Shown here piece by piece: positions 33,487 to 44,539 of a stretch of DNA of 64,000 nt. Origin of the DNA: Tolypeutes matacus (lineage: Eukaryota; Chordata; Mammalia; Cingulata; Chlamyphoridae). Below the pieces are notes generated by a model, which saw nothing but the letters and a program-made list of their open reading frames with translations, did not search any database and was not told the origin of the DNA. The position numbers were made by a program, and so were the translations under genes. Position 1 is the first letter of the stretch. Every line of letters begins with the position of its first letter. The stretch spans positions 1,999,879 to 2,063,878 of the forward strand of contig JAKSZT010037307.1 in assembly GCA_026826555.1 (NCBI GenBank). Direction: 5' to 3'.

Positions 33487-36400
33487 ATGGTGCGGCTCAG
33501 GCCCCTGGTGCTTCTCCTTGTTCTGGGTGTCTCTGGTAAGGAGCTGGTGGTGGGGTGGGGAGCCCCAGTTCTCACTGCGCCACGCAGATAAGCCACCATG
33601 CAGGGCAGGGCTTGAGGGAGAGCCAGGGACCAGCAAGTGCCTGAACCTCTGACCCTCATTCCTCATCCTGCCACTGCCTCCACCAAGTCCTCACTCCTCG
33701 TCTGTGACATGAGCTGACCTACGTGCTGCCCCGGGAGAAAAGGAAGGGCCGGGCCCCAAGGTGTGGCCAGGCGCAGCGGTAGAGGCAGAGCTAGTGTGCT
33801 TGTGTGTGTACTTCCGTGACATGCGGGTCTTCACCCTAATCTCCTGCCCCTCACAGACCGCCACAGTCTGCCCTGGTTCACGAATGTCTCTGAGAGCCTG
33901 GGCCCCGGGGCCATCCTTCAGTCTTTTGTTTTCAACTGCTCCTCCCACATGCCCACCCTGGAATTGCTCCGTGTGCAGCCACCCAGCACCTTCTTCAACC
34001 CGCCCAGCCTGACTAGGTTTCAGGGGCAATATTTGGGCAAGGTGGGGCTGTGGACACAGCTGGAGGTGGGGGGACACGGGGAAGACTGGAAATTCCCAAA
34101 GCCCCATGGTGCTGACCCTGGCTCTAGGTGACCCTGAGCAGCTCTGCCCGGCTGGATGCTCTGGCTGTGAATCACTACGAGCTGCAGCTGCGGTTCACGT
34201 GTGGCAACTATGTGACGGAGGGGCCACTCTCTGTGGACGTACAGCAGGACCTGGGTCGTGTCCGGTGTGCTGGCCGATTTGCCAGCCCAGGTGAGGCCTG
34301 GGGCAGCAGGTAGGGGGCAGGCAGGCCTGGCCTGGAAAGAACCTCCTCGACTTCCTCTCTGGCCAGCTGGGGAAATCATTCAGGTACAGGAGACGGTCAC
34401 ACCCAGGGCAAGGTTGTACACTCTGCTGCTCCCAGGCCTGGAACACCAGGGAGCCCAGGTGAGCCCAGCAAACACAGGATGGAGAAGGTGGGGGGGGGGT
34501 CGTGGGGACTGAGCCCAGCCCCTGCCTGGCCAGGCACAACCTGCAGAGGGATCCTGCAGTGCACAGCTGAGCCTACTGCATGATGCTTGTCCTTGGAAAG
34601 AGCCACTGAGGGCTGCCCACCCCCCCCCCCCCAGTCACTATAGCTGTTCCCAAAGGGACATCTCGGGGGCTGAGTTCTTCTCTTGGGCTCTCCCATGCGT
34701 TCTGAGTTCTCCATGACAATTCTCTATTACTTTTGCAATCCCCCCAAAAAGAAATGCAGTTGCAAACACAGTAATTGGTTTAAAAGCAGAGAGGATTGTG
34801 AACCAGGGCTGGGGTCAGGGTGGAGGGAGAGGAGCCCTGGTTGGGTGTGAGTAGATACCTGCTAGGTTGTTGGAGAATGTTGACAGGTGTGCTTGGGGCA
34901 CGGGGGCTGGATGGGGCCTTCAGCACTTCTGTCCTGTCAGATGAGCATCACCAGTGCCCAGGACCCTCCATACTTCCCTGGACCTTTCTCCATCAATGGG
35001 CGGGGTTGGCTGCAGGCACCAGCCCAGGGCCTCAAAGGCCAGGCTCATAAGGTGAGCATGACATGGGACCTGAGGGTTTTTATGGATTGGGCATGCAATG
35101 GGTAGAGCCTCCACCTCCTGGAGGTTTGTTTGTTTGTTCTTGGCCTCCTAGACCTCCTTGACTACACTGCCTCTCCCAGATCTAGCCCACACCCTGCACC
35201 TGCTGCCCCATGTTGGCTCTCCTCCCACTTTGGCCCTGAGTCCCAGCAAGAAGAGGGTCCCTGGCTCTGGGAGCTCACAGCCCCCCTCTAATAGAAAGGA
35301 GAGCATTCAGGGCAATCACACAAGAACAGAAGTTCAGGATAAAGTGGCCAGTGTTGTCTGGAAGAGGTTAGAGAAGCTCCCACTTTAAAACTTCTTGGTG
35401 ACTGGTTCTTGGCACTTCTAAGATTGTAATTCCTATTAAGTTGCAAATGACTCAGATGTCACTCTTTCTTGGACTATTTGCAGAATTATGAAAGAATTTT
35501 TGGCCCAAAAGAATGGGGTTCAAAGATGTACCTGTCAGCAGTGACAGGTCATGGGGAGGGGTGGGTGTTGGGGGCTCCTTGGGGAGGCCCCAAGGGGCTG
35601 CCTGGTTGAGGAAGAACTGAGCACAGACGTACAGGTGGTCCCCTCCCTGTTCTATGTGCACCACAGCTCTTCCGGCTGTGGGTCCTGGTGACCTTTGGAC
35701 AAGGTCGAAGCTGCCAGGGGATGCTCACCGTGAAGGTTTTGCCTGCTCTCTCCAGCCAGGTCTCCTTCCTGTAAGGCTCCCCATCCTGGGAACTGTGGGG
35801 AGGCCTGGCCCCAAGAAATCAGGGGTAGAAGTGGAGGCAGGGCTGGGGTGTGGGGCAGCTGGAACGTTCACAGCTGTCTGCCAACGCCCAGAGATGGGGC
35901 CTGCGGATCAGGCCCGGGGTAGGGTAGGCAGGAGTGGATGGGAGCCGGTGTCACCTTTCTGATCCAGGCAGCAGAACCAGAACGTCACTATCCCGGAGGA
36001 CCTGGTCCTTGGGAGCGAAGTGGTTCAGGTGCAGACCCGCGGCTTCCACGTGCGCTATGAAATCCTCTCCCCAGTGCCCTGCCCGCTCTTCTCCATCGGA
36101 CGCGGTGAGGGCCGTGGGGGGGGGGGGGGCGGGGCGTAGGAACACACGACCCGGAGGCCTCTGGACGTCACCTGCGCTATCTCCTAGCCCCTGTGGGAAA
36201 CGGGGGCAGGGTCGGGGCCAGAACTGCAACCAGGTGGGATCTGAAAGGAGCACCAGAATAAGATGCAGTCCTGAAAGGGGTGGCGGGCCGGGCCAGGCTC
36301 AGTGTGCCCCCCACCCCCCCACACCACCTAGGGGGTCTGGTGGTGGGGATGGGGTCGGCCTCTGCATCCCCTCACCCTGCCCCCCTGCCCAGTGGATGGA

Positions 36401-39400
36401 GTGGTCCGGACCACCGCGCCCTTGGAGAGGGCCCGGGCCACCGGTGCGGCGGTCACCAGGCTGCGGGTGAAGGCCTCCGAGCTGTTCCGGCCCTGGGCCA
36501 GCGCTGAGCTCGAATTCATCGTGAATGTGCGGTCGGTCAACCGCTGGCCTCCGCGCTGCCGCCCGGCACTGCTGGTGTGAGTACGCGGGACCCTTTGCCT
36601 GGGGTGCTGGGGCCCCAGCCCTGGCTCACGTCCTGCCCTGCTGTTCACCCTCGGTCCCAGGACTCAAGTCCCAGAGACCGCACCTGCAGGCACTGTGCTG
36701 ACTACCGTCACTTGCATGGACCCCGACGCAGGCCCAGACACCCTCGACTACCAGCTGCTGTTCCACAGCCCTCCAGGCCCGGCCAGCCTCTGCCTTCGCG
36801 ACAGGGTCCTGGAGGTGCCCAGCCTCTGCTCCCAGACCCACCTGCGGGATCCTTGGGGCAAGGAGGGGCGGGGGGCCCAAAGGCCTGTGGGAACTGAATT
36901 GGAGACCCTCTGGGATGGGGGCATAGTGGGGGAGTTAAACTGTTTGCAGTTTGGGAAAGGGAGGGTCAGGGTAGACTGCTCTGCGCATGCCCTGCAGTGA
37001 GGCAGCCCAGTGTGCTGCAGATTCTCCCAGGCCTGGCCGGGCCTCACTCTGGCACCTCTGGCCAGGTGAACACCTCACTGGATTGTGACACTCCTGGGGC
37101 CTGTTTCCAGCGTGCAGCCTCCATTATGGTGCTGGATGGAGGACAGCCTCTGATGACCAGTGAGTGACCAAAACAGGCCAGCCCATGTGGCCTCAGATAA
37201 AGCCTCCTGCCTGGACACTCAGGACAGGGCTGCCCCCTCACATCCCCAGGACAAGGTCGTCTCTTCTTAGGTGCCTAGCAGGGAAAGGGCTGTTGCCCCC
37301 TATCTCCCCAGACCCTTTCCCTCTTTAGACCCCAGGGAAGGGTCCTGTCTCCCTCCTCAGACCCCCAGGGAAGGGCTGGACATCACAGGCCAGCTCCTTG
37401 ATTGCCAAACGGCCCCCAGCTGAGGTGCCAGTACTGGTGATGGTGACACCCGTCAACGAGTTCTCCCCAGCCTGTGCCCCACGCACATTTCGGGTTCGGG
37501 AGAACGCAGGGCCCCACACGCTGCTGGGCTCCGTGGTGGGCACGGACATGGATTACCCACGTGACAGCATTGAGTACCACGCCTCCGGTGGGCCCGCCGC
37601 CTTTGCCGTGGACCGTCTCAGCGGTACTCCCACACCAGGGCTGGGGTGGAGGGTGGACTCTGGGGCGCTGGTTCTGTAGGCCGAGTCCATGGCCACCCCC
37701 TCTAGGGGAGGTTCACCTCCTGACACCTTTGGACTACGAGCAGCAGAGGCTGTACAGGCTCACTGTCCTGCTGACTGACTATGGCCAAGACTGGGACCCC
37801 ACCTGCCACCGCTCAGGTTCCTGCACCATTACCATTGAGGTTGAGGTAATGAGCCCTGGAGAGAGTCAAGACAAGGGTTCAAATCTCCCTCTGTATGCTG
37901 CCTTTCCATTCTGTGCCTCAGTTTCCTCAATTGGTTGGTTGAAATGGGGGGGGCTCATAGTGGAAAGCTTTGGAGCCTGATGCCTGAGCTCTGGCTGGGT
38001 GTAGTGGGAGGAGGCTGAGGGGCTGGCCCTGGGGGTTTGGGGACTAGGTTGCCCCCATCTCTGATCCAGCTGCCCTCCTGCAGGATGTGAATGACCATGC
38101 ACCTGAATGTGAGCCCCCGTTCCAAGAACTCACCATCCACACACACTCAGGCCGTAGCGTGGAGGTGACCAAGCTGTCGTGCCGGATCCCCCAGGAGCCA
38201 CAGCGCTTGACCTTTTCCTATAGCATCATGGGAGGTTGGGCCATGGGGACCACTAGGCTGTGGAAGAGGGTCAGGCCAAGGCCAGCAATGGACCCCTCCT
38301 CCTGCCATTCTCCTTGCAGGGAATAGCCAGAGCCGATTCAGTCTGCAAGGCGCTGTCCTGGTGCACAGCGATCCTGTGTTGGGGCCTCCCTGGCCAGAGC
38401 AGCCACGCACCTATGAGCTATTGATCCGCGTGGCCGATGCAGGTCCCTCCACCCCCCACTTCAGCACCACAGCCACTATCATTGTGCATCTAGTTCCCTG
38501 GAGGGCCGGCACAGTGGCCACCAGCACTCACAGAACCACAGTGAGAGGGGGCTCCTCAGGCCACTGGGGGTGGGGAGAAAGGACCTTGGAGGGCAAGGAG
38601 ACCCAGTTTTCCATGCAGAACAATGGGGGGAAGGTATTCTAGAGAGAACCATGAATGCAAAGAACCTGGCAATACAGAAAGCAAATCTGGGGTATTGGGT
38701 GGCTCAGCCCAGGGAGGGGTTTGAAGGCTGGATGGCTGGCATTTCGGCAGGGAAGTGGTAAGGCTGTGGCCTCCATTTCAGGTGTCCTCAATGATGACAC
38801 CCCTGCTTGTGACACACACAGAGGCTTTCTGGCAGCCAGAGCCCTGGTTTGTGGTGGTGATGACGGTGACCAGTGCCCTTCTCCTCTTGGCTCTGGGCTG
38901 GCTCCTTAGCTGCCTCCTTGGGAGGTATGTCTTCTACCCCTGTGCTCACTACCTCCTCCTGCCTGCCTGCCTAAGGGTCTGAGCTATGGCTAGGTGGTTT
39001 CACCCAAGACCCAAGATTCTTATTAGGAGGTACTGGGGATTGAACTAGGACCTCAGACATGCGAAGGAGGCGGTCAACCACTGAGCTCCACCCGTTCCAC
39101 CAAACTGATAGCATTGAGGAGGGCTGTCCTCCCTCCAGAGGTTTTCAGATTGGAGTCACAGTGACGGTAGGAGGAAGCTGCCCCCAACCTTAGTGGAGCC
39201 TGTGCTGGGAACAACATGGGTATAGATGAGGCCCAGGGCTCGAGACTGATTCTGTCGTGCCATGGGCATTTACTCCTGTTCCTGACCCTTGCCCTGATTC
39301 GAAACCTGCCCTGAGTTTCTTGTGGGCACAGGACTGAGCCCAGGGAGTGGTGGGGTAACAACGTGGGCATTGCATATAGACATTGGTTGTCCTGGGTATA

Positions 39401-40605
39401 AACGGGTAGCTGCATGGTACCGGTTCCTGGAGCTAGCAGGCCTGCTGCTCTCATTACTTGGTCCCTCTTTGTGGAATTTCAGGGTGGCCCAGGTGCTGCA
39501 GGCACGGAAAAAACCAGCCCAGGCTCTGCTGCTGAACAGGTCAGCTGCCTTTGCTCTATCCCTGGGAACCTGCCTCTTAAACTCAGGCTAGACTCAAGAG
39601 CCTTAATCTGTATCCCCTGCCCCAACTTTGCCCCAGCATTCAGGGAACTGAGGGGTCCGTTGAGGGGTTCATGGAGGCACCCAGGATGGAGACGTCCCAG
39701 GCCCCCAGCAGCGTCATGAGCCTGGTATGGCAACTCACCATCCCAAGTAGTGGGCGCTGAGTACCTCCTACCCCCTTCAAGCCTGCCCGCTTCCTGGTGA
39801 GCGCCCATGCCAGCTCCATCAGGATGGAGGCAGGTGGGCTCCTGTCGGAAGGGTCCAACTTATGGCACCCTCTTATTTTTCCTCTCAGCAGCATTTTGAT
39901 GGCAGAGCACAGGACTCCCGTAAGTCCCCCTTTTCCCAAACCATACTCCACCTGGGCCTCATCTCCTCCTATTCCTAGGCAACCACCATCTACTCTTTCT
40001 CTGAATGGGGTCTGCTCTCATCCCTACTCGCTTCTCAGACAATGTTTTGTCAAACACATGTGGTGCCAGCTGATGATTCAGACCTGATCTGTTCTCTGTC
40101 CACAGTCACCAGTGAATTATGGCAGAGGGATCTGGCACTGGCCTTAGGGGAGTTGGCACCCAATGTGGGGGAAGCAAGGCAGCTTCCTGTGCATTTGTTT
40201 TGTTTTTTTTTTTTTAAAGATTTATTTATTTATTTATTCATTTATACCCCCCTTGCTGCTTGTGCTTGCTGGGTCAGCTAACCACGCCGCGCGGGTGGGC
40301 TTGCCTTCACCAGGAGGCCCCGGGAACTGAACCCGGGGCCTCCCATATGGTAAACGGGAGCCCTACTGATTGAGCCACAGCCGCTTCCCAGCTTCCTGTG
40401 CATTTGAACCAGGCCTCAGAGGACTTGCTGAGATGAGGAGAGAGGGGTCAGGTTGAGTCCTAGCAGAAGGGGGTGTCACACCCAGAGATGGGGGGGCAGT
40501 TCTGTTGAGGCTGCCAATGTCTCTATTCTCTCTTGCCACCTGGACTCAGGTACAGGCAGAGATTACCTGTTCAATACGCGCACGGGAGCCCGGCGGTGGC
40601 TCTGA
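33487..40605 (+). CDS. CDHR4: CDHR4, cadherin-related family member 4 (complete, 19 coding exons)
   Basis: Exons: 33487-33535, 33857-34041, 34128-34290, 34367-34458, 34941-35051, 35667-35770, 35968-36104, 36393-36576, 36661-36814, 37066-37159, 37420-37623, 37706-37845, 38084-38234, 38320-38540, 38782-38924, 39483-39539, 39637-39724, 39892-39919 and 40550-40605. All are GT-AG and in phase, giving 786 aa (human 788). The ATG sits in a perfect Kozak context (GCCACCATGG). Features: signal peptide 1 to about 17; extracellular cadherin repeats with LDYEQQRLYRLTV, NEFSPAC and DVNDHAPE (540-547); one membrane segment (about 686-709, FVVVMTVTSALLLLALGWLL); and a short cytoplasmic tail. It is a single-pass, calcium-type adhesion-related protein of poorly known function. 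No disabling change is seen. Confidence 0.96.
39022..39096 (-). mobile_element. tRNA-derived SINE, old and short, in CDHR4 intron 15
   Basis: Minus strand: B box (tggggattgaactagg on +) and head (accactgagctccaccc on +). The tail is degraded. Confidence 0.7.
40198..40388 (-). mobile_element. tRNA-derived SINE in CDHR4 last intron
   Basis: Complete minus-strand copy of the ggctgtggctcaatcagtag type, with T-run at 40201-40213. Perfect 18-base target duplication cagcttcctgtgcatttg at 40180-40197 and 40389-40406, indicating a young insertion. Confidence 0.95.
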
Positions 40606-40705
40606 GGGCAAGCAGCTTCCTCACTACCTGTAGAGTTTCTTCTTCGCATGATCATGGTCTGTTTTCAAGTTGATTCAATAATAAAATTACGAACCCCAAA
40701 GTCCC
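40606..40705 (+). other. CDHR4: CDHR4 3' untranslated region
   Basis: From the stop to just after AATAAA at 40680-40685 (overlapping an AATAAT). A short 3'UTR. Confidence 0.7.
40680..40685 (+). terminator. CDHR4: CDHR4 poly(A) signal AATAAA
   Basis: First canonical AATAAA, 75 bases after the stop. Confidence 0.75.
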
Positions 40706-40824
40706 AGTATATGTGGGAGAAGCTCCGAGATCTGTGCTCCCTTGTTGTCACTTGGAGAATGCCCTAACTTGTGGGCACACTCGAGGGAGTAGCAAGGTTA
40801 TTTCTCTTTTAAGAAGGCATCATA

Positions 40825-41085
40825 CATCAACAGATGAATGGATAAACAAACTGTGGTCTATTCACATGATGGAATATTATGCAGCTATAAGAAGAAATGA
40901 AATTGTAAAGCATATGACAACATGGATAAATCTGGAGGACATAATGTTGAAAGAAGCAAGCCGGACACAAAAGGACAAATACTGTATGAATGTGTTACTA
41001 TGAACCAAATATATTGTGTAACATATTGTTTGATTCATAAAATTTTTTTTTATATGTATCCATTACATTTAAAAAAAAAAAAGAA
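40825..41085 (+). mobile_element. 5'-truncated L1
   Basis: Covers the ORF2 end ([13 protein letters not shown]... NVLL) and 3'UTR of the same subfamily as the full-length L1, ending in an A-rich tail at 41070-41090. The upstream aaggcatcata near 40814 recurs near 41580, so the insertion may extend over the following SINE and AT tract. Confidence 0.85.
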
Positions 41086-41099
41086 AGAAAAGATTATAC

Positions 41100-41103
<4 letters not shown>

Positions 41104-41130
<27 letters not shown>

Positions 41131-41281
41131 CATTTATCTCCCCCCTGCTGCCCGCGCTCGCCGGGTCAGCCAACCATGCCGCGCGGGCGGACCCGCCCCC
41201 ACCAGGAGGCCCCGGGAACCGAACCCGGGGCCTCCCATATGGCAAACGGGAGCCCCACTGACTGAGCCACAGCCACCTCCC
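41104..41281 (-). mobile_element. tRNA-derived SINE
   Basis: Minus-strand copy with T-run at 41101-41118 and GC-rich body. Target duplication agattatactttt at 41091-41103 and 41282-41294. Confidence 0.92.
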
Positions 41282-41489
41282 AGATTATACTTTTTATGTG
41301 AGGGGAAAGATAAAAAGAACCTCCCCCAACTTTCAGCAGTGAGTGTGTCTGTATTTAATTGGAGACATATAAAAGAGGGTAGATCATGTAAATTGTAAAA
41401 CATAAGTCACTTTTCTATTTTACGCCACCATTAAAAATCACAAGTTTTTCATCAATGTTATATATATGTATTAGGTGATAAAAATACTT

Positions 41490-41491
41490 TA

Positions 41492-41523
<32 letters not shown>

Positions 41524-41576
41524 CATACACACACACACATATATATATACATATATATATGTATATATATATATAA
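41490..41576. repeat. AT/GT/CA microsatellite with self-complementary arms
   Basis: Runs of TA interrupted by gtgtgt, then acacacacac, then more TA. The order GT-TA-CA makes it largely palindromic and able to fold into a hairpin. Confidence 0.85.
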
Positions 41577-41599
41577 AAGGAAGGCATCATATGATGTTC

Positions 41600-42340
41600 T
41601 GCCAGTAAATGATGCCCTGTGGAGGTAAGGGGACCTCCATTCTGAACATCCCTTCAGAGGCCACCTAGCTCTGGCAAGTTGGGAGAGTCCAGGAGCTTTC
41701 TTTTTCCACCAGGATAGGACGGAGTTGCTGTTTGATAGCCCCACCAATTTCCATGGCAATTGGCTCAATATGTATGGGCCTATTTGGGAAGGAGCTGGAG
41801 CCTTTGCACTAGGGAGACGGATGGCAGACTTGAGAAGCCTGTGGCTGGCTGTGGAGGGGTTGATGGCAGCACCCTTCTAAGGAGGTGTACCCATTTCCTC
41901 CTGATGTTTCTTCTTGCTCCTCAGCCCATGATCGTCCCCATGCTGAGATGAGCTATTGCACTTAGCCAGGTAACCCACAGCAACCTGCAGGAGAACAGGT
42001 CCCCCTGGGTGCAGTGCTGGCCCATTCCCCAAGCCAGCCTGCAATCAGGTCTCAGGCTACTGCCAATTCTCCAACAGAACCTGCTTTCTGGGTGAGACTA
42101 CCCTTACTAGGATGCCCCCAGGTTCTCTGTCTTCTCCCCCACCCCCCTGGCAGAAGTCTGTGGGCCTGAACCTTATATTGCCGGAGGACTTTCCTTCTTG
42201 ACTTCAGTGATAGAGACCCAGGCTGTGGAGTAACAGGCCCTGGAAGAAGCCAAGTGCTTACTGCGAGGAGAAAAACATCCTTCACAGGCTCCCACTAAAG
42301 TAAGGGCATTTAGAGCAGGCCTCAGGGACAGCAAACTGGG
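41600..42340. other. Intergenic region, nothing recognised
   Basis: Unique sequence between CDHR4 and IP6K1. No conserved coding signal was recognised. Confidence 0.45.
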
Positions 42341-42364
42341 AGCAGGCTGTTACAGGAAGTGTCT

Positions 42365-42500
42365 GCAGGTGGACTTTTCCTGAGCACTTATTCTGCTCTA
42401 AAGGGCTCCTTAAACCTTCAGTCATCTCTAAGATGCCTGATGGTTATCCTCCTTTTACAGGTGGGGCAAACAAAGCTTAAAAGTCACAGACCTAGCTAGT
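42365..42500. repeat. MIR-like fragment
   Basis: tgagcacttattctgctcta and ttatcctccttttacaggtg resemble the MIR core on one strand. Old and diverged. Confidence 0.5.
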
Positions 42501-42892
42501 TGCGGCAATTGGATGTGGGCCCCAGGTGGTTTGACTGTGCCTGGGCTCTAAAGCCGGGAGCCAAGCCCAGTCCTTTGTGTGAAAGACCAGAGACTTTGGA
42601 CTCAAATTGCCATGCAAGGGTGCTTCCAAGGCAGGTCATGACAGACCAGGGCAAAAGATGCTGTCATAGGAACTCAAGACGAGATGCTCCAGGGCAGAGA
42701 GGAGGGAGTGTCCTCTATGTGCCAGGGCTTGTTTTGGGGATGAGTTCCAGGCAGCAGGCACAGCGTAAGCAAAGGGCCAGGGGCTGCTGGGGCAGCACAG
42801 ACAGCTGCGCCTCCGTACTGGTGAGGAGGAAAGCTGAGGAAGCCGTTGGGATGAGGGCATTATACTCTGGAGTCAGTAAGAGTAGATGCTAG

Positions 42893-43850
42893 TGACATGA
42901 ACAGACATCTGCACATGGATGTTCATAGCAGCATTATTCAGGATTGTCAAAAGATGGAAACAACCCCGGTGTCCATTAACCAATGAATGAATAAACAAAC
43001 TGTGGTGTATTCACACAATCGAATATTATGCAGCTGTAAGAAAACATATGACAACATGGATGAACCTGGAGGGCATTATGTTGAGTGAAGCAAGCCAGAC
43101 ACAAAAGGACAAATACTGTATGGTTGCGCTATTATGAATTAAATATATTGTGTAAACTCATGGAGTTAGTAACTAGAATATGTGTCACCAGAAAATTAGA
43201 ATGAGGTTAGATAATGGTAAGCTGAGGGTTAACCTGTGCAGAATTGGTAAAAAGGTTGTGTGTTAGTCTTTGGAAATGAATAGAAAAGGTGAAAGCACAA
43301 CATAATGTTTGTAACTAGCAATGCTGTTATTTGAGTGTGACAGTGGTTGAAAGGGAAGGTTTAAGGTCATGTATATGACTAAAAGAAAAGCTAAAAAATG
43401 TAACATGGGACTGTACAGCATAGTAAAACCTCATGTGAAATATGAATATTGGTAATATTCCATATAATAAAACTGTTTTTCTTTTAAACTGAACAGATGT
43501 ACGTATGTTACAGGATGTTAATATCAGGCAAAAAAAATTATGCTAAGTGAAAGAAATCAGACAAAGTACAACATATTGTATGATTCCATTTATATAATAT
43601 AAATATATAATGTAAATATAAATCAATTATAAAGATGGAATTAGATTAGCAGTTATGTAGGGCTGGGGAAGTATAGAGGGATTGAGAGGTGACTGCTAAG
43701 GGGTGTAGAGTTTTTCTTTTGGAGTCATGAAATTGTCCTGAAATTTCTTGTGGTGATGAAGAGACAACACTGTGATTATATTAAAAGCCATTGATTGTAA
43801 AAAAAAAAAATAATAAAAAAAATTAGTTACCTCAAAAAAAAAAAAAAAAA
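42893..43850 (+). repeat. L1 ORF2 end and 3'UTR fragments
   Basis: Begins with the ORF2 'cacatggatgttcatagcag' block and runs through a 3'UTR ending near 43490. A second 3'UTR piece follows (43500-43800, ending aaaagccattgattgtaaaa) and an A-rich double tail up to 43852. Confidence 0.8.
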
Positions 43851-43999
43851 AAGTAGATGCTAGACCCCGCGTCTCTACTTCCATGGGTGGAGTGACCTTG
43901 GCCTGGGCTTCCCTCTCTGCGCCTCAGTTTTCTCATCAGTGAACCGGGGACAACTCGTCCCTGCCAGCGTGGATGATTAAGCAAATAGCAGACAGCAGG

Positions 44000-44350
44000 C
44001 ATTGCCTAAGTGTGCGCGCGCGTGTGAGAAGACGCTACCGGCAGAGCACAGGAGCCGCGCGAGCAGAGAAACCAAGGGCGCTCGATCCTCCCAGTCGCCT
44101 GCAAGCACTCCGCCGCCAGCGACTACAAGCAGCGCGCGCAGGCGCCCACCCATGCCGTCATAGTCACGTGCCCGGGGCGTTCGGCAGGGCCCTAGAGGGG
44201 CACGCGCTAACTGACAGGCTGGCTAACCTATCAGCGGGAAGCACCGCCCGGGCGGCGGACTCAGAGGCCGTTGATTGGCGACAGCCTCAGTCAGGGGCGG
44301 GTTCTTCGCCGCCCTGGTTGCTATGACGCCCAGTCACCGCCCCCTCGGCT
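44000..44350 (+). promoter_or_regulatory. IP6K1: CpG-island promoter, probably IP6K1
   Basis: CpG-rich, no TATA box. Sites seen: GCGCAGGCGC near 44137 (NRF1-like), CACGTG E-box at 44165-44170, inverted CCAAT (ATTGG) at 44274-44278. The YY1-type site follows at the probable start. Gene identity comes from conserved order (CDHR4 then IP6K1, same strand). Confidence 0.65.
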
Positions 44351-44539
44351 GGCCGCCATCTTGTTGTTGATCCGTACCCAGTGGGCAGCGCCGGGAGCTG
44401 GACCGAGCGGCCGGTGCGGGGCCGCTGCTGCGGGGCTCAGCCACCTGCGCTGCCTGCCAGGGGGCGGGACGAAATCTGGAGGCCCGGCGGGCCCAGCTCC
44501 CGAGGGGAGCCGTGGGCGCCCGCTGTCCGGGCCGGGCTG
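44350..44539 (+). other. IP6K1: Probable non-coding first exon of IP6K1
   Basis: CpG-island sequence ending at a strong donor (GGGCTG|gtgagt, gt at 44540-44541). It has no long initiating frame. In human, IP6K1 lies next after CDHR4, starts with a non-coding exon and has a long first intron, all consistent here. The start is estimated from the YY1 site. The kinase coding exons are outside this window. IP6K1 converts InsP6 to 5-InsP7. Confidence 0.6.
44352..44363 (+). promoter_or_regulatory. IP6K1: YY1-type site at the probable transcription start
   Basis: gccgccatcttg, the reverse of the YY1 core AAGATGGCGGC. Such sites are typical just downstream of the start of TATA-less housekeeping promoters. 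Confidence 0.65.
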
